Shown: positions 1 through 7,090, counted from the first letter of the stretch. The stretch is DNA of 43,560 nt from Streptomyces mutabilis (GCF_014649815.1 NZ_BMTT01000032.1:1-43560); one strand, 5' to 3'. Notes: generated by a model from the sequence alone, not told the origin. A program made the numbers and translations.

Positions 1-275
1 TAGAGGTGCAGGTTCCGCCACCCGTGGACGCGGGCCATGTACGCGGCGGCGGCCTCGATGATGCCGGCCCACCGCTGGTGTCCGAGGACGACGAAGCCGA
101 TCGGGAAGAGGCGGTCCTCGGTCGGGTCGTCGATGCCGGTGACGTACAGGCCGCGATGGACGATGAAGCCGTTCTCCGCTGCGTCCTCGCCGGGCGTCCA
201 GAGCTGTTCGGCGGGGTGCATCATGCCGTCGTCGCCCTCGCTGGTCACGAGGTCGTACAGGCCGGTGGTGGTCAT
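1..275 (-). CDS. Hypothetical protein, 3' part outside the window
   Basis: An open frame runs leftwards from an ATG at 275-273 to the window edge, giving 91 codons with no stop. It starts MTTTGLYDLVTSEGDDGMMH and contains an acidic stretch followed by a hydrophobic segment (FPIGFVVLGHQRWAGI). The ATG overlaps the TGA of the upstream RapZ-like gene in an ATGA arrangement, so the two are translationally coupled. No family is recognised. It is the last gene visible of the long minus-strand operon. Confidence 0.7.
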   Translation of the reverse strand, partial: MTTTGLYDLVTSEGDDGMMHPAEQLWTPGEDAAENGFIVHRGLYVTGIDDPTEDRLFPIGFVVLGHQRWAGIIEAAAAYMARVHGWRNLHL

Positions 276-700
276 GCGCTCGCTCCGTTGCTGGTGTCGG
301 CCGCTTTGAGAACGCGCGGGAGATGGACGTGGAGGTGTTCGACGTTGACCTGGCGGCCGCGGTCCCGGAGTGCTCGGGCCAGGAGTTCGGTGAGACCGCT
401 GGCACGGTGCCGGCCTCCCGCGCAGCCGATGGCGATGCGGCGGGGGCCGGCGGGGAGGTCGGCGTAGTCGGCGAGGTTGGCGAGCAGCTCGCGGGCGCCG
501 GGGGTGTTGAGGACGACGTCCTGGACGCGGGGGTCGAGGCCGTCGAGGTCGAGGATGCCGCGGGCGGCGGCCGGGTCGCGGAGCCGGTCGCGAACGTCCT
601 CGATCCGGTCGGCGCCAGGCGGGATGGGAGTCCCGTCGGGGCCGGTGGGCAGGTGCAGGTAGCCGAACGAGATCAGACGGATCGGATGGGTCGGGCGCAC
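272..700 (-). CDS. Stand-alone RapZ C-terminal-domain protein
   Basis: This 142-residue protein matches the C-terminal domain of the RapZ/YvcJ family. The signature GCAGGRHR (residues 92-99) corresponds to the family's GCTGGxHRS motif, and it is followed by a helix and VNVEHLHVHLPR. Full RapZ proteins are about 280-300 residues, with an N-terminal P-loop kinase-like domain that is absent here. In enterobacteria the C-terminal domain carries the RNA and metabolite binding function; the role on a plasmid is unknown. The start chosen is GTG 700-698, because GGAGG lies six bases upstream (711-707). A longer frame to 748 has no ribosome site and runs into the hairpin at 737-781. It overlaps the next gene by ATGA. 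Confidence 0.8.
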   Translation of the reverse strand: MRPTHPIRLISFGYLHLPTGPDGTPIPPGADRIEDVRDRLRDPAAARGILDLDGLDPRVQDVVLNTPGARELLANLADYADLPAGPRRIAIGCAGGRHRASGLTELLARALRDRGRQVNVEHLHVHLPRVLKAADTSNGASA

Positions 701-736
701 GAAGGGCCTCCAGGTCGCTGGTGAAAAGCGGGAGCG

Positions 737-781
737 CCAGAGCGCCACGCCTGTCCGGGGAGGGCAGGCGCGGCGCTCTGG
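737..781 (-). terminator. Stem-loop between NUDIX and RapZ-like genes
   Basis: Arms of 17 bases (737-753 and 765-781, CCAGAGCGCC... with GGCGCTCTGG) pair completely on the minus strand when one G-U wobble is allowed. The wobble favours an RNA made from the minus strand. It begins 17 bases after the NUDIX stop codon. No U-run follows, so it may be a processing or stability hairpin rather than a full terminator. Confidence 0.6.
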
Positions 782-797
782 TGGGGGTGTGTGGTGT

Positions 798-1220
798 TCA
801 GGGGGTCGATGCCACGGCCGTGCTGAGGATGTGGGCGTGGTCGAACGCGAGGCGTTCCGGCAGGTCGTTCAGGGGCCACCAGCGGGCGGTGCGGGCGTCG
901 TCTCCGGCGGTGATCGTGGTACCGGTGGGGACGACGGCCGCGAAGGCGACGGTGACGTACCGGCCGCGAGGGTCGCGGTCGGGGGCGTCCCAGACGCCGA
1001 TCGGGCGCAGGTCGTCGACGGTGACGGTGACGCCGGTTTCCTCCGCCAGCTCGCGGGCGGCAGCTGCGAGGCTGGTCTCGCCGGGGTCGACGTGGCCGCC
1101 GGGGAGCGCCCATGCGCCTTCGTGCGGCGGCCATCCGCGCTGGATCAGCAGGACCTCACGGTCGGGTGTCAGGGCGACGACGTCGGCGGTGTAGCGGATC
1201 GTCTCGAAGGTCTCGGTCAT
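798..1220 (-). CDS. NUDIX hydrolase
   Basis: This 140-residue protein has a complete Nudix box from G42 to V64 (G-x5-E-x7-REL-x-EE-x-GV), including the metal-binding R56-E57-L-x-E60-E61. The family cleaves nucleoside diphosphates linked to another moiety; the substrate here cannot be told. Length and fold order (beta strand TADVVALTPDREVLLIQR, the box, then WWPLNDLPERLAF) are typical. ATG 1220-1218 is preceded by GAGAGG. It is separated from the RapZ-like gene by the stem-loop at 737-781, and sits among nucleotide- and RNA-related genes of the operon. Confidence 0.9.
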   Translation of the reverse strand: MTETFETIRYTADVVALTPDREVLLIQRGWPPHEGAWALPGGHVDPGETSLAAAARELAEETGVTVTVDDLRPIGVWDAPDRDPRGRYVTVAFAAVVPTGTTITAGDDARTARWWPLNDLPERLAFDHAHILSTAVASTP

Positions 1221-1242
1221 GGGTGCCTCTCGGTTGGGTGGG

Positions 1243-1431
1243 CTAGTGGACGGTGTCGGTGACCACGAGGAACTGGTCGGTGCGCAGGTCCATCACGACC
1301 CGGGCGTCCGGGTGGCCTTGGGTGCGCTGGGCGGCGGCGTACTCTTCGGCCGGCCAGGAGCCGCGGGGGCTTCCGGCGGGGAATCGCTCGAGGACGGTCC
1401 GGGGCGGGGTGCTGGTGTCGGAGGTGGTCAT
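1243..1431 (-). CDS. Hypothetical 62-residue protein
   Basis: A small protein (MTTSDTSTPPRTVLERFPAG...) whose ATG (1431-1429) overlaps the stop of the upstream gene as TGATG, showing translational coupling. The C-terminal half, ARVVMDLRTDQFLVVTDTVH, looks like two beta strands. No family is recognised. Longer frames upstream of this ATG are Arg/Pro/His-rich shadows of the neighbouring gene. Confidence 0.65.
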   Translation of the reverse strand: MTTSDTSTPPRTVLERFPAGSPRGSWPAEEYAAAQRTQGHPDARVVMDLRTDQFLVVTDTVH

Positions 1432-1913
1432 CAGGCGTCGCCGCCGTTCACGCGCTCGTGGATGTCGATGAGGGTGGCGATGGCGTCGGGGTTGTCCGCC
1501 AGGCCGACCCACTGGCCGTGCGCGGTGAAGACGGGCACGGCGTCGGTGTCGGCGTTGAAGACGACGCAGTAGTCGCCGTACCGGTCCATCACCATGTCCC
1601 GCAGGATCGGGACCAGCGCGGTGTCCAGGACCTCCAGGGCGTCGACGGTGAGCCGGGCGGGCTCGCCGGGCGACGGCGGCTGGACCAGGGTGCCGGTGAC
1701 GCGGACCAGGTCGCTGGGCTGTATGCCGGTCAGCAGCTCGTGGGTGATCCGGGCGTCCTCGCTGGTGCAGGACACGATCGTGTCGGGGGCGTCCTTGGCG
1801 ACGGTGTCCGGGTCGTCGGGTCGGACGACCAGGTCGAAGGTGGCGGTGCCGCGCGGGCCGGGGGCGGGCGGCACGTCGATCCAGCCGTCGACGGTGCAGT
1901 GCTTGGTGGTCAT
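1431..1913 (-). CDS. Hypothetical protein with OB-fold-like centre
   Basis: This 160-residue protein starts at ATG 1913-1911, which overlaps the preceding stop as ATGA. The segment DLVRVTGTLVQPPSPGEPARLTVDALEVLDTA (about residues 73-104) has the alternating pattern of an OB-fold, as in single-stranded nucleic-acid binding domains. A C-terminal part (YGDYCVVFNADTDAVPVF) is beta-rich. The OB assignment is inference from pattern only; no family motif is certain. It is coupled to genes on both sides. Confidence 0.7.
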   Translation of the reverse strand: MTTKHCTVDGWIDVPPAPGPRGTATFDLVVRPDDPDTVAKDAPDTIVSCTSEDARITHELLTGIQPSDLVRVTGTLVQPPSPGEPARLTVDALEVLDTALVPILRDMVMDRYGDYCVVFNADTDAVPVFTAHGQWVGLADNPDAIATLIDIHERVNGGDA

Positions 1914-2119
1914 GAGTGGGCCTCCGCCAGGGTCTCGGTGGGGCGAGGGGAGCGGGGTCGGGTGGTGCGCTGGGCGATGTCCAGCAGCTCGCGGTTGCGC
2001 CGCTTCTGGGCGTCGGTGAGCGGGCGGGCCGTCGCGCCGCCGTGGCGGTGCCAGAGCGGGGAGGCGGGCGGCTCGGGGTAGGCGAGGGCGTGGTCGACGT
2101 CGCGTTCGGTTCTGCTCAT
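1910..2119 (-). CDS. Small basic hypothetical protein (69 aa)
   Basis: ATG 2119-2117 is preceded by GGAGG in a CTGGAGGACCTCC context. The protein is Arg/Pro-rich (LTDAQKRRNRELLDIAQRTTRPRSPRP) with one likely amphipathic helix. It ends in an ATGA overlap with the OB-like gene. No known family was recognised. Confidence 0.65.
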   Translation of the reverse strand: MSRTERDVDHALAYPEPPASPLWHRHGGATARPLTDAQKRRNRELLDIAQRTTRPRSPRPTETLAEAHS

Positions 2120-2139
2120 GGAGGTCCTCCAGGTGGAGG

Positions 2140-2442
2140 TCAGGCGTGGTCGCCTTGGCCCTTCTTGGACTTGGACTTGGGCTTCGGCGCGAGGTCGGAG
2201 GCGAACCGCCCGAGGCGGGCCTCAACGGGGTTGGCGGTGATCCAGTCCTCCGCGCATGCCTTGTGTACGGGCTCCTCGGAGTGGGAGCGCATGGGCGTGG
2301 GCTGGCCGCACAGCGTGCAGGGGAGGTCCTGCCAGCGGTCGAAGTGCCGGCTGTCGCGCCAGACGAGAAGGTGGCCGGGAGCCGGGATCAGGCCCGGCTC
2401 GAACGGCGGCTTCTTCTCCTTCTTGCGTCCCTGGCGGGTCAC
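2140..2442 (-). CDS. Small zinc-finger-like protein (100 aa)
   Basis: It starts at GTG 2442-2440, overlapping the stop of the ASCH gene as GTGA. It has a CxxC knuckle (CTLCGQPTPMRSH) followed by HKAC about 15 residues on, a likely Zn site (C-x2-C...H-x2-C). Both ends are basic: GRKKEKK near the start and KPKSKSKKGQGDHA at the end. This suggests nucleic-acid contact, which is inference. The longer frame reaching 2766 is antisense-like, low-quality sequence. Confidence 0.7.
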   Translation of the reverse strand: MTRQGRKKEKKPPFEPGLIPAPGHLLVWRDSRHFDRWQDLPCTLCGQPTPMRSHSEEPVHKACAEDWITANPVEARLGRFASDLAPKPKSKSKKGQGDHA

Positions 2443-2879
2443 GGCCGGAAGTTGGGCAGCTGCTGGAACACGCGGTGCAGCAGGTCCGGCGACGGCTTCC
2501 AGGGCACGACCTGCCCGCGGGCGGGGACCGGCAGCGGCAGCTCCTGGACGTCGTCGAGCACCAGGTGCCAGGCGGCCGGGTGCGCCCACTGCGAGCAGAG
2601 CGGCGCTCCCTCGGGGTCCTGGTGGCAGTCGGTGATCCGGGCGACACCGACGACCGCGCCCGTGACCAGCTGGCGGCCGCGGATGGTGCGGCCGATCAGC
2701 GGGATGCGCAGGGCGGGCTGTTCGATGGTCTTGCTGGTGTGCAGCAGCACCCAGCCGGTCCGCCACCGGCCGGGACGGTTCTCGATGGTCTTGGCACCGG
2801 CGAGGATGCAGGCCGCGTACGGTTGCCGGATGCTGATGCCGCGGATCCAGTCGCCCTCGGGCAGGGTCGCGCTGCTCAT
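2439..2879 (-). CDS. ASCH-domain protein
   Basis: The 146-residue protein has the classic ASCH/PUA-like opening, ISIRQPYAACILAGAKTIENRP, in the first third, then GWVLLHTSK and GAVVGVARITDC. ASCH domains are RNA-binding beta-barrels, some with amidohydrolase or RNA-modification links. The start is ATG 2879-2877, overlapping the GGDEF gene stop by ATGA. A further upstream ATG would lie inside the GGDEF gene. Its neighbours (zinc protein, GGDEF) and the overlap pattern place it in a coupled cluster. Confidence 0.85.
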   Translation of the reverse strand: MSSATLPEGDWIRGISIRQPYAACILAGAKTIENRPGRWRTGWVLLHTSKTIEQPALRIPLIGRTIRGRQLVTGAVVGVARITDCHQDPEGAPLCSQWAHPAAWHLVLDDVQELPLPVPARGQVVPWKPSPDLLHRVFQQLPNFRP

Positions 2880-3553
2880 GCGGCTCGCCCCCACACGGCC
2901 GTGCCCGGACGGCCGGCCCGGCGTCCGTTGACGGACGGCACCGCGACGTGAGCGGCGTCGGCGACGATCGCGCGGCCGGAGTGCTTGCCGTCGTACAGGG
3001 CGGCGTCGGCGGTCCTCTGCAACAGGCTCAGGTCGCGGGAGCCGACCGCGGCAGGGGTCGCGGCGCCGACTGATGCGGCGACGTCGACGGTGCGCCCGTC
3101 CTCGAGGACGACGGGGGTGTGCAGCATGCGGACCAGTTGCGCGAGGCGCTGCTCCAGGCGGGTGGCGGGCAGCTCCAGGACGACGGCGAACTCATCGCCT
3201 CCGAGCCTGCCCACGGCCGCGCGGGGGCCCGCCCACGCGGTGAGCCGGGCGGCGGTCGCGGCCAGGACGGCGTCGCCGGCGGCGTGACCCATCGTGTCGT
3301 TCACGGCCTTGAAGTGGTCCTGGTCGACGAGGACCACGGCCGTGTTGTCGCCGTGGCGGGCCAGGAGCCGGCGGGCGCGGGCGGTGTAGGCGTCGCGGCG
3401 CAGCAGGCCGGTCAGCGGATCCTTCCGGGTCGCCGCGAGTCGGCGGTGCAGCGCGACGGCGTGCAGGGTCCAGCCGGTCAGTGGCAGCGCGGCGGTGGTG
3501 ATCAGGAGGGTGCGCGGGCCGATCCGGCCCTGAACGCGCAGGACGGAGTCCAT
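2876..3553 (-). CDS. GGDEF-domain protein (diguanylate cyclase-like), membrane-anchored
   Basis: This 225-residue protein has one predicted membrane segment (residues 14-35) and a short DPLTGL linker, then a GGDEF domain. The metal/GTP motif DQDHFKAVNDTMGH (residues 78-90) and an intact G118-G-D-E-F122 are present, so cyclase activity (2 GTP to c-di-GMP) is plausible. The product-inhibition I-site (RxxD starting nine residues before GGDEF) reads GPRA and is absent. No sensor domain is present; the N-terminus is only the anchor. ATG 3553 has AGGGAGA upstream. It overlaps the ASCH gene. In Streptomyces c-di-GMP controls development through BldD and RsiG. Confidence 0.9.
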   Translation of the reverse strand: MDSVLRVQGRIGPRTLLITTAALPLTGWTLHAVALHRRLAATRKDPLTGLLRRDAYTARARRLLARHGDNTAVVLVDQDHFKAVNDTMGHAAGDAVLAATAARLTAWAGPRAAVGRLGGDEFAVVLELPATRLEQRLAQLVRMLHTPVVLEDGRTVDVAASVGAATPAAVGSRDLSLLQRTADAALYDGKHSGRAIVADAAHVAVPSVNGRRAGRPGTAVWGRAA

Positions 3554-3592
3554 ACTGGGGTTCTCCCTCTCGTCTCGTACGGGTTGGGTGGG

Positions 3593-3637
3593 CCCGGGAC
3601 GGGCGGTTGGTTTGGACGCCGTGTCGTCCGTCCCGGG
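3593..3637 (-). terminator. Intercistronic stem-loop
   Basis: Perfect 10-base arms CCCGGGACGG (3593-3602) and CCGTCCCGGG (3628-3637) lie between the gene ending at 3644 and the GGDEF gene start. It has a long loop and no U-run. Confidence 0.5.
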
Positions 3638-3643
3638 GCGTAG

Positions 3644-3949
3644 CTACAGCTCGAAGTCGCTGCGGGTGGTCCAGCTGTAGGGGCTCTTCCAGGGGCCGGC
3701 CTTCGCGGCGTGCCAGTCGAGCTCCCAGCCGGGCCGCAGCCCGTGCGCGGTCCAGTTGTCCGGCTGCTGGCCGGGGATCTCCAGTCCGGCCTGCTGCGCG
3801 GCGAGCGTCGCGTCGTACGCCTCGTGGGCGCGTCGCAAAGCTGTACTGCGGGAGTCCGCCTCGCCGGCGAAGACGTGCAAGCCCCGCAGGGCCGGGTTGC
3901 TGGTGTGGTGTATCGGGACGTCGACCTCATAGACCTCGCGGTGCGGCAT
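3644..3949 (-). CDS. Hypothetical protein (101 aa)
   Basis: It reads MPHREVYEVDVPIHHTSNPA... and ends WTTRSDFEL. ATG 3949-3947 is preceded by GAGGAG ten bases upstream; the same spacing is seen before the gene starting at 5072. The middle (TALRRAHEAYDATLAAQQAGLEI) is a likely helix. No family is recognised. Stem-loops lie on both sides, so it may be an independently stable message segment. Confidence 0.65.
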   Translation of the reverse strand: MPHREVYEVDVPIHHTSNPALRGLHVFAGEADSRSTALRRAHEAYDATLAAQQAGLEIPGQQPDNWTAHGLRPGWELDWHAAKAGPWKSPYSWTTRSDFEL

Positions 3950-3994
3950 GACGACCCATCTCCTCTCGCTCTCGTGGTTGAGGGGCCACTGCGA

Positions 3995-4030
3995 CCGCCC
4001 CGGCCCCGGCGGGTGCGGGGTCCGGGGCGG
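3995..4030 (-). terminator. GC-rich stem-loop, copy A of a repeated spacer
   Basis: Arms CCGCCCCGG and CCGGGGCGG with an inner CCCCG/CGGGG stem. The surrounding spacer (TTGAGGGGCCACTGCGACCG) is nearly repeated at 5115-5135 in front of the stem-loop at 5133-5169, so the two gaps share an origin. Confidence 0.6.
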
Positions 4031-4060
4031 CACAGAGTGCGCTCAACTCGAAGGCGGGGT

Positions 4061-4366
4061 TCAGCTGGCCATCGTGACGGCGTCGCGCAGGTGCGTGCGT
4101 GCCCAGGCCAGCAGCGACGCCTGGTCGCCGTCCGTGCTGGTCAGTGCGTCGGTGAGGTGACTGGCGGCGCGGTCCAGTTCCTCGCTGGCCTCCCGCCAGG
4201 TGCCGATGCTGGACGCGGCGAGGACGTCGCGGACCTCTTCGATCAGGCCGATGAACGCGTTCGGCGTGGTGCCGCGCGGCGCCTGGTCGCCGATGAGGGC
4301 GGCGAGGTCGGCGGCGAAGCAGTCACGGAGCGCGGCGACGGTGTCCGTGCGGGTCTGGGTGGCCAT
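4061..4366 (-). CDS. Hypothetical helical protein (101 aa)
   Basis: It starts at ATG 4366-4364 with AAGGAGA at a good distance. Composition is Ala/Leu/Glu-rich with three likely helices (TVAALRDCFAADLAALIGDQ, FIGLIEEVRDVLAAS, REASEELDRAASHLTDAL). No motif is recognised. It may be a small adaptor or four-helix-type protein; that is a guess from pattern. Confidence 0.65.
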   Translation of the reverse strand: MATQTRTDTVAALRDCFAADLAALIGDQAPRGTTPNAFIGLIEEVRDVLAASSIGTWREASEELDRAASHLTDALTSTDGDQASLLAWARTHLRDAVTMAS

Positions 4367-4380
4367 GAGGGGTCTCCTTG

Positions 4381-4575
4381 TCAGTAGTCGAGCTGGATCG
4401 TGATGGGGCGCCGGGGGTCTCCGGTGTGGGTGTGGACCGTGCGGCGGTGCGCGGCGAGGCCGGCGGCCCCGCCCTGGATGGGCAGAGGGCAGTCCGGACA
4501 GCCGTGCCACCAGTCGTCTCCGGCCGGGAGGTCGACCGGGGTGAGCGGGTGGGGGTGCGGCGGCTGGGCTCTCAT
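4381..4575 (-). CDS. Small C2H2-like zinc-finger protein (64 aa)
   Basis: ATG 4575-4573 overlaps the upstream stop as ATGA. The pattern C-PD-C followed 13 residues later by H-RRTV-H (C-x2-C-x13-H-x4-H) fits a C2H2-type finger, a form that is uncommon in bacteria but recurrent on actinobacterial plasmids. The first 20 residues are Pro/His-rich. DNA or protein binding is inferred only from the finger. Confidence 0.65.
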   Translation of the reverse strand: MRAQPPHPHPLTPVDLPAGDDWWHGCPDCPLPIQGGAAGLAAHRRTVHTHTGDPRRPITIQLDY

Positions 4576-5072
4576 TCCGTCTCCCTTGAGCCGGGGACGT
4601 AGTCGATGGCCGTGGCGACGTGGTGGATGTGCATGAGGCTTCCGGCGTCGTCGATCCGGTCCCGCAGCCTGTCCAGTTGCGCCCACGCCCGCCGCAGCTG
4701 CTGCGTGAGCCACTCGGTGTCGGCAGGGGCGGCGGCGACGAACTCCCCCAGCGGGAGGTGTTCGGGGCCGCTGGTGCCGAGGACGGCGACGGGCCGGCCG
4801 TCGTCGTCCTCGATGACGCCGGTGTCACCGCCCCTCTGCCGCCAACCGCCGGGAACGGCCTTCAGCCGGGCCTCGATGGCGGTCAGCCGGTCCGCGTCGG
4901 GGTGCTGGGCGGCCAGGTAAGCGGTGGCCCGGGTGGCTTCCTCGTCGGTGAACAGTTCGGCGAGGCGGGTGCTGTCGGCGTACCGGGCGCGATGCAGGTA
5001 CTCCTGGGCGAGCTGCCAGTCCGTCCGGTCCGGCTGCGCGCTGGTTTCACGGTGGGCCTGCTGGTTCGGCAT
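4572..5072 (-). CDS. Hypothetical protein (166 aa)
   Basis: It starts at ATG 5072-5070 (MPNQQAHRETS...) with GAGGG upstream. It contains a helical N-terminal half (WQLAQEYLHRARYADSTRLAELFTDEEATRATAYLAAQ), a beta hairpin (TGVIEDDDGRPVAVLGTS) and a C-terminal helix rich in Arg/Leu (LTQQLRRAWAQLDRLRDRIDDAG). It resembles unnamed proteins of Streptomyces mobile elements in style, but no domain was recognised. It is coupled to the zinc-finger gene by ATGA. Confidence 0.65.
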   Translation of the reverse strand: MPNQQAHRETSAQPDRTDWQLAQEYLHRARYADSTRLAELFTDEEATRATAYLAAQHPDADRLTAIEARLKAVPGGWRQRGGDTGVIEDDDGRPVAVLGTSGPEHLPLGEFVAAAPADTEWLTQQLRRAWAQLDRLRDRIDDAGSLMHIHHVATAIDYVPGSRETE

Positions 5073-5132
5073 GACGTCCATCCCTCTCTGGTCCTGGTCC
5101 CGGGGATTGTGCTGCTTGAGGGACCACCGCGA

Positions 5133-5169
5133 CCGCCCCGGCCTCCGTCGTACGGAGAGGCCGGGGCGG
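5133..5169 (-). terminator. GC-rich stem-loop, copy B of a repeated spacer
   Basis: A stem of about 16 base pairs (CCGCCCCGGCCTCCGT against ACGGAG-AG-GCCGGGGCGG, two-base bulge) between genes 5183-6025 and 4572-5072. It shares its 5' flank with the 3995-4030 element. Confidence 0.65.
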
Positions 5170-5182
5170 CACGGAGCGTCCG

Positions 5183-6025
5183 TCAGGCGCGGTAGACGGG
5201 AGGGCGGACTCCGGCACGCAGCTCGCGGATGATCGAGCAGGGGCCCTTGGTGGCGCAGAATGCGTCGTCGGTGTCCGGCAGGGCGTTGCCCGTCGTGCCC
5301 CACATGTCGCGGGCGAGCGCGTTCACGGTGCGCAGCATCTCGCCGTTGTTGGGGCGGCAGGCGCTGTGCTTGTCGCCGACGCCGTGCCGGTGGGCGCTGA
5401 TGATGTGCTGGCGGGCCTGGCGGGCGGCCCAGCGGCGGCTGCTGGGGCCGGTGTTCTCGTGGACGTGCCCGCTGTCGTAGAAGGTGTCCAGGTGGCAGGC
5501 GGTGCAGTGGTAGGTGACCAGCTGCTCCGCCTCACTGTCAGGAAGCCACTTGCCTTCGAATTCGTAGACGATGACTTCGGCGCCCGGGGTCTCGGTGTGC
5601 GCGAAGGCGGTGACCAGGCCGACGCCGTCCGCGATCGCACCGCGCGCCTGCACGTTCCAGAAGGTGCGGGGGATGAACGTGTCCCAGCCCTTGCCGTGGG
5701 GCCACTGGGCGTACAGGACACCCTGCGAGGCGTCGAAGGTCGCCTTGCCGTCGACGTTCTCGCGCTTGTACTGCTCGATCTGCTCGATCGACCCGAAGTA
5801 TGTCGCGGAGAACTCCTCGGACTCCAGGAAGATCAGCCCGTACCCGTCGCGGGTGTCGTGGCCGTTCTCCTTGAGCATGTCGACCATGTCCTCGTAGCCG
5901 GGGGTCGTGGGGGTGATGGTGGCGACGAGGGGCAGCCGGTAGTAGTCGCAGCTCGTGACGTGGGCCGGGTGGTCCTCGCTGACGTGGTGCGGGGTGCCGT
6001 ACGTGTTCGTGATCGTGATGCCCAT
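5183..6025 (-). CDS. Hypothetical protein with Cys/His cluster (280 aa)
   Basis: It starts at ATG 6025 with GGAAGGA upstream. The N-terminal two thirds is a mixed alpha/beta domain without recognised motif. The C-terminal third has YHCTACHLDTFYDSGHVHENTG and a later H-IISAH, a plausible zinc site (CxxC plus His), followed by an Arg-rich helix. Codon use and Trp/Tyr content look like a real, well-folded protein. Function unknown. It is bracketed by stem-loops at 5133-5169 and 6054-6077. Confidence 0.7.
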   Translation of the reverse strand: MGITITNTYGTPHHVSEDHPAHVTSCDYYRLPLVATITPTTPGYEDMVDMLKENGHDTRDGYGLIFLESEEFSATYFGSIEQIEQYKRENVDGKATFDASQGVLYAQWPHGKGWDTFIPRTFWNVQARGAIADGVGLVTAFAHTETPGAEVIVYEFEGKWLPDSEAEQLVTYHCTACHLDTFYDSGHVHENTGPSSRRWAARQARQHIISAHRHGVGDKHSACRPNNGEMLRTVNALARDMWGTTGNALPDTDDAFCATKGPCSIIRELRAGVRPPVYRA

Positions 6026-6053
6026 GACGGGGTGTCCTTCCTGGGAAAACGGC

Positions 6054-6077
6054 GGGCGCCGGGTGAGCCCGGCGCCC
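6054..6077 (-). terminator. Intercistronic stem-loop
   Basis: Perfect 10-base arms GGGCGCCGGG (6054-6063) and CCCGGCGCCC (6068-6077) with a four-base loop, between the kinase gene and the gene at 5183-6025. Confidence 0.65.
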
Positions 6078-6109
6078 TGTGGGGTGGTTCGGCGTGGCGG
6101 CGGTACGCC

Positions 6110-7090
6110 TCACGCGCGGACCGCGTCGGCGTACTGCGCTTCGAGGTCGGCGCGGCCCTCGGGGTCGTCGTCCTGGAGGTCGTGGTCGTCGGCCTCCTGG
6201 TCCACGCCGTCGCCGTGGACGGTGCAGACGAGGTCCGGGTCGTTGTCCATGGCGCCGGTCAGCGCCCGGAACAGGCAGCTGACGCTGTAGGCCGGCGCCC
6301 ACGCCTGCCCGTCGCACTCCGGGTCGAAGGGGCACGGCAGCAGGATGTCGAAGCCGAAGTCGCCCTCGCCGTCGACGTCCTCGCGCAGCGCGAGGGTGAG
6401 GTACTGCTGACCGAGGCGGATCTCCGCGACGCGGTCCCGGCCGGTCACCAGGTCCGAGCCCGGCCGCCACCGCCACAGCGGCAGGATCTCCGGGCCGAAG
6501 AAGCGGCGGGCCAGCCACAGGTCGCCCAGGCCCTCGCTGCCGTCACGCCCGAGGTCGGCCTCCCGCACCTGCGAGAGCCGCTCCAGGAACGGCTCCAGCC
6601 GGTACAGGGCGTCGGCGAAGACCACCGTGTTGAAGCCTTCGGCCGCGAGCCGCTGATGGGACGCGACCATGGCCTGGTGCTGGGCGCGGACGACGTCCTC
6701 GGGCACGCGCCGGTTGGCCGGGCGCGGGCCCTGGCGCTCCAGGCAGACCGGCAGCGGCGTGGCGACGATGACCGCGACGGTCGGCATGCCGTGCCGCTTG
6801 GCGGCCATCACCAGTTCCACCCGCACGCTCTGTTCGACGTTGGTCGCGTCGATGACCGTGTTGAGCTTGCGGGCCATCCGGCGTTCCAGGATCAGCTTGA
6901 GGACGTCGGCGGCATCGGCCGTGGCGTCCTGCCGGCCGGGGTCGTCGCTGACCGTGCCGCGCAGGTCGTCGAGGGAGAGGACCTGGGAGGCCTGCCAGGT
7001 GCGGGCCAGCGTCGACTTGCCCGAGCCGGAGGCACCGATCAGGACGATCAGCCCGTTCTCCGGCAGGTCCGGGTACAGCACCGAGGTCAT
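6110..7090 (-). CDS. Polynucleotide-kinase-like P-loop protein
   Basis: This 326-residue protein has Walker A GASGSGKST (19-27), a DDLR segment (41-44), and the iDATN motif (80-84) followed by RVELVMAAKRHG. These are typical of the T4 Pnk/PNKP kinase superfamily (AAA_33), which phosphorylates 5' ends of RNA or DNA. A LID-like stretch GPRPANRRVPEDVV follows. The C-terminal 140 residues are a separate acidic domain (DGEGDFGFDILLPCPFDPECDGQ) of unknown function, so it is a two-domain enzyme. ATG 7090 overlaps the upstream stop by ATGA. The long frame on the opposite strand here is its shadow. Confidence 0.85.
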   Translation of the reverse strand: MTSVLYPDLPENGLIVLIGASGSGKSTLARTWQASQVLSLDDLRGTVSDDPGRQDATADAADVLKLILERRMARKLNTVIDATNVEQSVRVELVMAAKRHGMPTVAVIVATPLPVCLERQGPRPANRRVPEDVVRAQHQAMVASHQRLAAEGFNTVVFADALYRLEPFLERLSQVREADLGRDGSEGLGDLWLARRFFGPEILPLWRWRPGSDLVTGRDRVAEIRLGQQYLTLALREDVDGEGDFGFDILLPCPFDPECDGQAWAPAYSVSCLFRALTGAMDNDPDLVCTVHGDGVDQEADDHDLQDDDPEGRADLEAQYADAVRA

